Shown: one piece after another, positions 57,400 to 64,000 of the stretch
Layout: the number at the start of each line of letters is the position of its first letter
How positions within the stretch are numbered: the first letter of the stretch is position 1
DNA from: Microbacterium sp. Se63.02b
Lineage (GTDB): Bacteria; Actinomycetota; Actinomycetes; Actinomycetales; Microbacteriaceae
Direction: 5' to 3'
Assembly: GCF_014171575.1 (NCBI RefSeq)
Contig: NZ_CP050453.1
Location: forward strand, 496,001 to 560,000
Length of the DNA stretch: 64,000 nt
Translations under genes and position numbers: made by a program
Notes under the pieces: generated by a model
What the model was told of the DNA's origin: nothing
The model's input: only the letters and a program-made list of their open reading frames with translations
The model's database searches: none

Positions 57400-58197
57400 A
57401 TGGAGAGAGACGACTGGTCGATCCAGGAGATCGCGCGGTTGGCGGGCACCACGAGCCGCACGCTGCGCCATTACGACGACATCGGGCTACTGCCGCCGAC
57501 ACGCGTGGCCGCCAACGGCTACCGGCACTACGACAGCCAGGCGCTCGTGCGCCTGCAGCGCATCCTGCTGCTGCGAGACCTCGGCCTCGGGCTGCCCCAG
57601 ATCGCCGAGGTGCTCGGCGCCGCAGCCGGTCACGGCTCCGCCCGGACCGAGGCATCCGCTCTCGAGACCCACCTCGCGCTGCTGCGCGAGGAGCAGGCAC
57701 GGCTGGCGCGGCAGATCGCGTCGGTCGAATCCACCATCACGGCATTGAGAGGAGGTGAGAACCTCATGGCAGAGAACATGTTCGACGGCTTCGACCACAC
57801 CCGGCACAAGGAGGAGGTCGAGGATCGTTGGGGCAAGAAGGCCTACGCCGACAGCGACCGCTGGTGGCGCGGGATGACCGACGCCGAGCGTGCCGACTGG
57901 CAGCAGCGCGTGTCCGACCTCGGGCGCGACTGGATCGCCGCCGCGGAGAGCGGCATCGACCCCGCATCCGCCGAGGCTCAGGATGTCGCGCGACGTCACG
58001 TCGAGTGGCTCACGGGCATTCCCGGCACGCCCGCGGCCGCGCCAGGCGGCGACGTCAAGGCGTACGTGATCGGTCTCGGCGAGATGTACGTCGCGGATCC
58101 GCGCTTCGGCGCGAACTATGCGACGTCGTCCGGCGGGACGGAGGGTGCGGAGTTCGTCCGCGACGCCCTCCGCATCTACGCGGAGCGCACGCTCTAG
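57400..58197 (+). CDS. TipA-like MerR-family regulator
   Basis: 265 residues. MerR winged helix (SIQEIARLAGTTSRTLRHYD; GLLPPTRVAANGYRHYDSQA), linker coiled coil (ALLREEQARLARQIASVEST), then a TipAS ligand domain (FDGFDHTRHKEEVEDRWGKK; FGANYATSSGGTEGAEFVRD). TipA proteins bind thiopeptides and related antibiotics and activate their own promoter; the 19-bp spacer promoter upstream fits. An internal start (ATG near 57766) could give the free ligand domain, as in Streptomyces TipAS. Confidence 0.9.
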   Translation: MERDDWSIQEIARLAGTTSRTLRHYDDIGLLPPTRVAANGYRHYDSQALVRLQRILLLRDLGLGLPQIAEVLGAAAGHGSARTEASALETHLALLREEQARLARQIASVESTITALRGGENLMAENMFDGFDHTRHKEEVEDRWGKKAYADSDRWWRGMTDAERADWQQRVSDLGRDWIAAAESGIDPASAEAQDVARRHVEWLTGIPGTPAAAPGGDVKAYVIGLGEMYVADPRFGANYATSSGGTEGAEFVRDALRIYAERTL

Positions 58198-58210
58198 CGT
58201 CGAAGGCCCT

Positions 58211-58247
58211 CGTGCACACGACCCCCTCGGGCGCGGTCGTGTGCACG
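58211..58247. terminator. Hairpin after the TipA-like gene
   Basis: CGTGCACACGACC (58211-58223) pairs with GGTCGTGTGCACG (58235-58247), 13 bp, loop of 11 bases. No T tract. It contains GTGCAC but lacks the multi-unit structure of the repeat family. Confidence 0.6.
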
Positions 58248-58357
58248 GGGCCCTCGTGCATCCCGGCCATTCCTGCGCCCGGCCGCTCGTACACAAAGGC
58301 GCCGCTCGTGCGCAAGGGGTGCGTCGCGGGGAGGGATGCGGCGTAGGGTCGGGGACC

Positions 58358-58734
58358 ATGACGGGGAGCACGAGAGACAGCGCTGTCGCGTCATCGCTGT
58401 TCACGGCGGCGGCAGTGGCCTACGGCGCCAACTGCACGCTCGGGGCATCGGTCGCCGCGCGCCTGATCGACACCAGCCGCTTCCGCTGGCTGCACCACGC
58501 GCTCTACATCGTCACGTGCACGGCCGTCGCCGCGGCCGTCGCGGTGGGCTGGTCGGCAGGACCCCGTTCCTCTGGTCGACGAGCCGCGGTCGCCCTGCTT
58601 CCCGCGGCGGCCCCCTCGCCGCGATCCCCTCTCTCGGAAGCCACGGCCGCCGGCATCCTCTCACCGCGCTCGCCGCGGCCCCTTTCCTCGTCGCGGGGCT
58701 GATCCTCGCGCATCGTCCCGCCGACCGGAAGTGA
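58358..58734 (+). pseudogene. Small membrane protein, one frameshift
   Basis: About 125 residues. Predicted helices: VASSLFTAAAVAYGANCTLG, HHALYIVTCTAVAAAVAVGW, then RRAAVALLPAAAPLAAIPSL (junction) and [18 protein letters not shown]. One C is missing at 58611-58615. No known domain. It lies just before the nitroreductase gene (4 bases), so it may be co-transcribed with it. Confidence 0.6.
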
Positions 58735-58738
58735 CCGC

Positions 58739-59539
58739 ATGGAACTGCTCGACGCCATCCGCCGCCGTAAGACCACGAACGGGCCGTTCCTCCCCGACCC
58801 GGTCTCCGAGGAGCATCAGCGCATCCTCCTGGAGGCGGCCGGCCGCGCGCCGTCGCAGTTGAACAGTCAGCCGTGGCGGTTCGTGGTGATCGAGAACCGC
58901 GACACGATCGAGCAGATCGCCCGCATCTCCGGCGAGAGCATGACCGAGGCGATGTCGAACGGCACGTTCTTCGAGCGCTACAAGCCGTACTTCCGGTTCA
59001 GCGAGGCCGAGATGGAGCAGAAGCGCAGCGGGATGCTGTTCGACAAGCTCCCCGCGGCGCTGCGGCCGTTCACGAACCAGGTGTTCACCAAGCGGGGGCA
59101 GACGCTGATGAACACGTTCGGGGTGCCCAAGACGCTCGGTGCCGAGAACCGGAGACTCGTCGCTGGGTCCCCACTGCTGCTCGGGGTCATGCTCGATCGG
59201 AGCGAGTACCGCCCCGGACAGCTGTCGTCGTTCTACTCCGTGTTCAGCATGGGAGCTGCGATGGAGAACGTCTGGCTCACCACGGGCGCGCTGGGCATGG
59301 GCATCCAGTTCATCTCGTTCCCCATGGAGGTGCCCGGTCGCTGGGACGAGATCGTGCGACTGCTCCACGTGCCGGACGACCTCGAGCTCATGGCCGTCTA
59401 CCGCCTCGGATACCTGCCTCCGGAGCAGCGTCGTCCCGCGATCGACTGGTCGAGCAGTCAGCGCAAGCTGGTCTCGCAGTACGTGTTCCGCGAGGACTGC
59501 GACACCCCTCAGCAGGGGTGGGACGAGCCGCTGCGCTGA
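58739..59539 (+). CDS. Nitroreductase-family FMN oxidoreductase
   Basis: 266 residues. FMN-binding region: [20 protein letters not shown] and [20 protein letters not shown], with the SQPW motif typical of the family; later [20 protein letters not shown] and [19 protein letters not shown] bind the cofactor. An extended middle part (residues 60-120) is more than the usual minimal fold. It reduces nitro compounds or acts as an enoate or iodotyrosine-type reductase; the substrate is unknown. Confidence 0.87.
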   Translation: MELLDAIRRRKTTNGPFLPDPVSEEHQRILLEAAGRAPSQLNSQPWRFVVIENRDTIEQIARISGESMTEAMSNGTFFERYKPYFRFSEAEMEQKRSGMLFDKLPAALRPFTNQVFTKRGQTLMNTFGVPKTLGAENRRLVAGSPLLLGVMLDRSEYRPGQLSSFYSVFSMGAAMENVWLTTGALGMGIQFISFPMEVPGRWDEIVRLLHVPDDLELMAVYRLGYLPPEQRRPAIDWSSSQRKLVSQYVFREDCDTPQQGWDEPLR

Positions 59540-59557
59540 GGCGCCGCCTTCGTCGCG

Positions 59558-61083
59558 TCAGCGGTCGGACGTCTGGGGCACCTCCGGCAGGTCGCGCAGA
59601 GCCGGGCCCTCGATCCTCGTACCGTCCGCGGCGAAGCGCGACGCGTGCAGGGGACAGTCCCACGTGCATTCGGCGTCGTTCCAGTCGAGCACCCCGCCGA
59701 GGTGCGTGCACACGGCGCTCACGGCGCGCGTCACGCCGTCGACCGTGGAGATGCCGACCGGACGACCGCCGCGATTCGCCACGACACCCTCGCCTTCGCC
59801 AGGGCGGGGCACCGGAACACGGCGTCCCTCGGCCTCGACCCAGCCCGTGGTCGCCGCCGCCGCGACCTTCCCGCCCTCGACGGCACCGCGTGCGAGGTCG
59901 GCGGGGACGGTCAGCCGCGTGCCGAGGCGGATCATCCACGACGGGCGATCGCTTCGTCGCGTGCCGATGATCTCCTCGGTGAGGCGCAGCGCGGCGGCCG
60001 GGGCGTTCGACAGCCCCCACTTTGGCGTATCCCGTCGCGAAGCGGATGCGCCCGAGGCCGCGAGGCAGAGCGCCGACGAACGGGATCAGGTTGTGCGACT
60101 GGTAGTCCTGCGCAGACCAGCGGTGGGTCTCCTCAGCGTCGGGGAAGTGCAGGCGCGTCCACGAGACGAGGTCTTCGATCGCCGCCGCCTCACCGTCCGA
60201 GCGGCCGACGGATGGCCGTTCCCGCCCACGACGAGCTGGGCCGTCTCCCCGGGGCCATCGGCAGGGAGAGACCGGCCGGATCGACCGCGTCGGGCCGTCG
60301 GCGGAGATGAACGTGCCATCGGGGACCCCACCCGGGACACGGAAGGAGACGCACGAGGAGCGCAGCCCCTGCACCTTGGAGAAGTAGAGTCCGCGGTCGA
60401 GGATCGGCGTTCCGGTGGCGAGCACGATGTGCTCACCGAACAGGGGCCCGGCCGCCGTCTCGATCCGACCGTCGGGAGGGCGTGCGCGCCGGTCACGCGG
60501 ACGCCCGTGTGCAGCGTCCTCCGCCCGCCAGGAACTCCGTCGCCAGCGCATGCGCCACCGCCACGGGGTCGATCGCCACCTGAGCGTCGAGTGCCACGGC
60601 ACCTGCAGCCGGGAAGGTGGTCGAGAGTTCATGCTGTCGGAGCAGACGGGCATCCAGGCCGGCCTCGCGGGCAGCGGCGTGCTGATCGCTCACGGCGCGC
60701 ATGCCCTGGGCGCTCTGCGCATACGTGTGGTCGGTCCTGCGGGTGTAGGTGATGCCCGCGGTGTCGGCGAATCCGAGGAGCCAGTCCATGCCCGCACGGT
60801 TGGCGTCGACGTATGCCCGCACGAGCGACGCGGGGTGATGGCGACGGATCGTGGCGAGCTGTGTGCCCTGCAGGAGCGAGAGCTTGCCCGTGTTGCCGCC
60901 CGAGGCGAGCTCCGCGACCTGCCCGGCCTCGACCACCGCGACGTCCAGGCCGGCCCTGGCGAGCATCACGGCTGTCGAGAGACCGGTGAGTCCGGCGCCG
61001 ACGATGACGACGTCGTGACGTGCGCCCGCGTCGAACGGGGATCCGGCTGGCAGGGTCTGGTCGAGCTTCCACAGGGGCCTCAT
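59558..61083 (-). pseudogene. FAD-dependent oxidoreductase with C-terminal Rieske domain, several frameshifts
   Basis: About 508 residues. N-terminus MRPLWKLDQTLPAGSPFDAG, FAD loop VVIVGAGLTGLSTAVMLARA; DAO-type body; C-terminal Rieske [2Fe-2S] with CTHLGGVLDW and CPLHASRFAADG. The intervening parts lie in at least three frames, with changes near 60525, 60473, 60280, 60215 and 60020. The ends and motifs (ETAAGPLFGEHIVLATGTPI; TRLHFPDAEETHRWSAQDYQ; GLGRIRFATGYAK) keep the normal order. The number of breaks is the highest in the window, so real decay cannot be ruled out. Oxidises a small amine or similar substrate. Confidence 0.75.
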
Positions 61084-61160
61084 GGCAGCAGTCAACGTCG
61101 GAGAGGGGACGGACTCCACGCCCTTGACATCGCGCCGGCCCGCTGACAGGCGCTACTACA

Positions 61161-61541
61161 GTGGCGAACGTGAACCTCCGTCGCCTCTTCCTCGTCGCCA
61201 TCGGCGGCACGGTCGGAACGGCGGCGCGGCTCGGTCTCGGACTCGTGCTCCCCGACGGCGGCTTCCCGGCCGCGGTGCTCGTCGCCAACGTGGTCGGGTC
61301 CTTCCTGATCGGGGTGCTGGCGGCACGGCTGCCGGCGACGGCAGACCTGCGGCTGCTGCTGGGCACCGGGGTGCTCGGCGGTTTCACGACGTACAGCGCC
61401 TTCACGACGGGCACCCTGTCGCTGTGGGTGCACGAGCCCCTGCTCGCCTTCGCCTACGCCGTGGGCAGCCTCGTGCTCGGACTCGGCGCTGCGACGCTCG
61501 GGCTCCGCGTCGGCAGGCCGCGGACGGGGGCTGCGACGTGA
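61161..61541 (+). CDS. crcB: Fluoride exporter CrcB (first subunit)
   Basis: 126 residues, four helices. Motifs: FLVAIGGTVGTAARLGLGLV; VLVANVVGSFLIGVLAARL; GTGVLGGFTTYSAFTTGTL. The GGxxGAxxR start and the GFTTYSAF block are the Fluc signature. GTG start. Stop overlaps the second crcB gene (GTGA). No fluoride riboswitch could be recognised upstream. Confidence 0.9.
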   Translation: MANVNLRRLFLVAIGGTVGTAARLGLGLVLPDGGFPAAVLVANVVGSFLIGVLAARLPATADLRLLLGTGVLGGFTTYSAFTTGTLSLWVHEPLLAFAYAVGSLVLGLGAATLGLRVGRPRTGAAT

Positions 61542-61897
61542 GCCCGCTTCTGTTCCTCGGCGCCGCGCTCGCCGGAGGCATCGGTGCGGCGCTGCGGTAC
61601 GTCGTCGACCGCGGCATGGCTCGGCTCGCCGGACGCCGCTTCCCGTGGGGCACCCTCGTGGTCAACGTCTCCGGCTCGTTCGTCCTCGGCCTCGTCACCA
61701 CGGCGCTGCCCGATGCGGTGGTCCTGCTGGGAGCGGGCCTCCTCGGCGGATACACGACCTTCAGCACGGCCATGCTCGACACGGTGGCCCTGTGGCGTGA
61801 CGGGGAGCGGCCGGCATCGGCGTTCAACGCCCTCGGCATGCTGCTGTCCGGCCTGGTGGCCGCGGGCCTCGGCCTGGCTCTCGGCGCCGTCCTGTAG
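61538..61897 (+). CDS. crcB: Fluoride exporter CrcB (second subunit)
   Basis: 119 residues, four helices. FLGAALAGGIGAALRYVVDR; WGTLVVNVSGSFVLGLVTTA; GAGLLGGYTTFSTAMLDTVA. Tandem, dissimilar crcB pairs make heterodimeric Fluc channels in many Gram-positives. GTG start overlapping the first gene. Confidence 0.9.
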   Translation: MSPLLFLGAALAGGIGAALRYVVDRGMARLAGRRFPWGTLVVNVSGSFVLGLVTTALPDAVVLLGAGLLGGYTTFSTAMLDTVALWRDGERPASAFNALGMLLSGLVAAGLGLALGAVL

Positions 61898-61937
61898 TCG
61901 AGGAGCCCGACGCTCCCAGCATCCTCACAAACCGGAA

Positions 61938-61958
61938 ATGTACAAACGTACATGTACG
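61938..61958. promoter_or_regulatory. TetR-type operator
   Basis: CGTACATGTACG (61947-61958) is a perfect 12-bp palindrome, and ATGTAC/GTACAT (61938-61943, 61948-61953) overlaps it. It lies 19 bases before the TetR start, suggesting autoregulation and control of the downstream exporter. Confidence 0.7.
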
Positions 61959-61976
61959 GATGTTCGAGGGGGCGGG

Positions 61977-62564
61977 ATGAAGCAGGCCACACGCCGCAGA
62001 CGGAACCCCGAGGCGCGACGTCGGGAGATCGTCGCCGCCGCATCCGAGCTCATCGTCGAGGTGGGCGCCGAGGCGGTCACGCACCGCAAGGTCGCCGCGC
62101 GCGCAGGCGTGCCGCTCGGCGCGACGACCCAGTACTTCGACACCCTCGACGACCTCCGTGGCGCGGCCTTCCGCGCGCTCGCCGATGAGGTCGATGCGCG
62201 CCTCGACGGGGTCAGGCAGACGCTCGCCGAACGGGGCGACAGTCCCGAGGTGATCGCCGCCCTCGTGTTCGAGAGCCTCGATGACCACCATGCGCTCCAG
62301 GCCGATCGTGCCGTGGTCACCGCCGCCGTGCACGACCCCCGGCTGCGCGAACTCGCGCGCCACCTCTCGGACCGCCTCGTCGAACTGCTCGAGCCCTCCT
62401 ATGGCGAAGATCGTGCCAGAGCGGCGATGATCTTCATCGACGGCGTGATGTGGAGCATGCAGATCCGCGACACCCCTCTCGAACAGTCCTTCATCGAGAC
62501 CGCACTGGCGCGGATCCTCGGAGATTCCGTCTCCACCCCCTCCGCCGCGACAGCCACACCCTGA
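61977..62564 (+). CDS. TetR-family repressor
   Basis: 195 residues. N-terminal HTH: RRREIVAAASELIVEVGAEA, VTHRKVAARAGVPLGATTQY; helical ligand domain after residue 60. Followed 16 bases later by the RND exporter, which it probably represses. Confidence 0.9.
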   Translation: MKQATRRRRNPEARRREIVAAASELIVEVGAEAVTHRKVAARAGVPLGATTQYFDTLDDLRGAAFRALADEVDARLDGVRQTLAERGDSPEVIAALVFESLDDHHALQADRAVVTAAVHDPRLRELARHLSDRLVELLEPSYGEDRARAAMIFIDGVMWSMQIRDTPLEQSFIETALARILGDSVSTPSAATATP

Positions 62565-62580
62565 CACCGAGGACACCGCC

Positions 62581-64000
62581 TTGTCGAAACTCGCCATCCT
62601 GAGCCTGAAGAACCGCGCGCTCATCGCCCTCATCACCATCGTTGCGGCGGTGTTCGGCGGACTCGCGCTCACGAACCTCAAGCAGGAGCTCATCCCCTCG
62701 CTCGAGCTCCCGGCGCTCGTCGTCATGACGACCTACCCCGGGGCATCACCCGAGGTCGTCGAGAACGATGTGTCGACGCCGGTCGAGTCGGCCATCCAGG
62801 GGGTGCCGGGGCTCGAGTCGACCACCGCGACCAGCACGACCAACGCCTCGATCGTGCAGGCGATGTTCGCCTACGGCACGAACCTCGCGACGGCGGAGCA
62901 GAAGATCCAGCAGGCGATCAACCGGATCTCGTCGCAGCTGCCCGAAGACGTGACCCCGCAGGTGCTCTCGGTGTCCATCGACGACTTCCCGGTGATCCAG
63001 GTCGCCGTCACCGGATTCGAGGACGCCGACAACGCGCAGGCCGAACTGGAGTCCGTCGCGATCCCCGACCTCGAAGACGTCGACGGGGTCAATGCCGCCG
63101 AGATCGTGGGCGGCGTCGGTCAGCGCATCAGCATCACTCCGGATGTCGCGAAGCTCGCGGCGGAAGGGCAGAGCACACAGGCGATCAGCAACGCGCTGCA
63201 GCAGAACGGCACGCTCTTCCCCGGTGGCGACATCACCGAGAGCGGCCAGACGCTCACGGTCCAGACCGGGGCGAAGATCACCTCCGTCGACGAGATCGCC
63301 GCCCTCCCGCTCGTCGGGACGGCTCTGACCATCGGCGATGTGGCGACCGTCGTGCAGGAGTCCGATCCCGTCACATCGATCTCGCGCGTCGACGGTGAGG
63401 ACGCCCTGTCGATCTCGATCACGAAGCTGCCGGCCGCCAACACGGTCGAGGTGTCGAACGGCGTGATCGCCGCCCTCGACGAGATCGGCGAGGCCTTCCC
63501 CGACGCCGAGTTCACGATCATCTTCGACCAGGCCCCGTTCATCGTGCAGTCGATCGAGACGCTGGCGACCGAAGGCCTGCTCGGCCTGGTGTTCGCGGTG
63601 ATCGTGATCCTGGTGTTCCTGCTCTCGATCCGCTCGACGCTCGTCACCGCGATCTCGATCCCGACCAGCGTGCTCATCACGTTCATCGGGCTGCAGGCGT
63701 TCGGCTACTCGCTCAACGTGCTGACCCTCGGCGCCCTCACGATCGCGATCGGTCGTGTGGTCGACGACTCGATCGTGGTGATCGAGAACATCAAACGCCA
63801 CTATGTGGGCGACGCCGACAAGGGCGATGCGATCCGCCTCGCCGTGCGCGAGGTCGCGATGGCGATCACGGCATCGACCATCACGACGGTCGCGGTGTTC
63901 CTGCCGATCGTGTTCGTCGGCGACATGGTGGGCGAGCTGTTCCGTCCCTTCGCCATGACCGTGACCATCGCCATGGTCGCCTCGCTCCTGGTCGCCTTGA
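62581..64000 (+). CDS. RND efflux transporter (AcrB/MMPL type), 5' part, runs off the window
   Basis: 473 residues visible from a TTG start 16 bases after the TetR stop. MSKLAILSLKNRALIALITI is the first helix; then a large porter domain (YPGASPEVVENDVSTPVESA; IQGVPGLESTTATSTTNASI); helices 2-4 with IETLATEGLLGLVFAVIVIL and GRVVDDSIVVIENIKRHYVG, the proton-relay helix with paired aspartates. Hydrophobe/amphiphile exporter of the AcrB class rather than the two-loop MmpL class. The C-terminal half lies beyond the window. Confidence 0.9.
   Translation, partial: MSKLAILSLKNRALIALITIVAAVFGGLALTNLKQELIPSLELPALVVMTTYPGASPEVVENDVSTPVESAIQGVPGLESTTATSTTNASIVQAMFAYGTNLATAEQKIQQAINRISSQLPEDVTPQVLSVSIDDFPVIQVAVTGFEDADNAQAELESVAIPDLEDVDGVNAAEIVGGVGQRISITPDVAKLAAEGQSTQAISNALQQNGTLFPGGDITESGQTLTVQTGAKITSVDEIAALPLVGTALTIGDVATVVQESDPVTSISRVDGEDALSISITKLPAANTVEVSNGVIAALDEIGEAFPDAEFTIIFDQAPFIVQSIETLATEGLLGLVFAVIVILVFLLSIRSTLVTAISIPTSVLITFIGLQAFGYSLNVLTLGALTIAIGRVVDDSIVVIENIKRHYVGDADKGDAIRLAVREVAMAITASTITTVAVFLPIVFVGDMVGELFRPFAMTVTIAMVASLLVAL

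Noticed and set aside
58211..58247. Fourth copy of the CGAGTGCACGG palindrome family
   Set aside because: It shares GTGCAC but is a single simple stem without the repeated 19-base units.
61087..61160. Fluoride riboswitch before crcB
   Set aside because: The conserved riboswitch core could not be found in the 77-base gap.

Overview
The window is about 70% G+C, gene-dense DNA from an actinobacterium. The family Microbacteriaceae, probably Microbacterium or a close relative, fits best: many LacI, ROK, RpiR, IclR, HxlR and PadR regulators beside carbohydrate ABC importers, an HtaA/HmuTUV haem system with DtxR-like boxes, a DUF3073 gene near purF-purM, and TTG/GTG starts with ATGA overlaps. This is inferred from gene content; there is no rRNA or tRNA in the window.

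Layout: 0-2 kb, end of an MFS exporter, an acetyltransferase and a ROK regulator. 2.2-7.7 kb, Gfo/Idh oxidoreductase plus a complete sugar ABC importer, divergent from the ROK gene across a palindrome. 7.8-10 kb, an amino-acid importer whose binding protein and permease are fused. 10-14.5 kb, MFS/HxlR pair, purD, Nudix hydrolase and a sterol-carrier-like protein. 14.6-22.6 kb, RpiR-linked ABC importer operon with a built-in phosphatase and phosphoesterase. 22.6-29.7 kb, hmuVUT divergent from a large repeat-rich HtaA-type haem protein. 29.7-48 kb, a glycan/sugar-acid locus: three paralogous beta-helix proteins, two SGNH hydrolases, a mutarotase-like protein, an NAD epimerase, an enolase-superfamily dehydratase, a LacI regulator with an importer, then FAH-family hydrolase, IclR, SDR and SMP-30 lactonase. 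48-55.4 kb, purM-purF-MFS, a small flanked islet, DUF3073 and a universal stress protein. 55.6-64 kb, DUF4097/PadR, a TipA-like MerR regulator, nitroreductase, FAD/Rieske oxidoreductase, two crcB genes and a TetR gene preceding an RND exporter that runs off the window.

Two points affect every reading. First, about 35 single-base-type frameshifts interrupt 24 genes, including the housekeeping genes purD and purM, and most fall in G or C runs that look one base short. They are almost certainly sequence errors. Such genes are given here over their full span as type pseudogene, but most are probably intact in the cell. Second, the most unusual structure is a 1.2-kb, lower-GC, two-gene islet bounded by 136-bp perfect direct repeats. 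It sits in the 3' end of the DUF3073 gene, and the repeat rebuilds that gene's end. This is the signature of integration at a protein-gene attachment site with no integrase in view.
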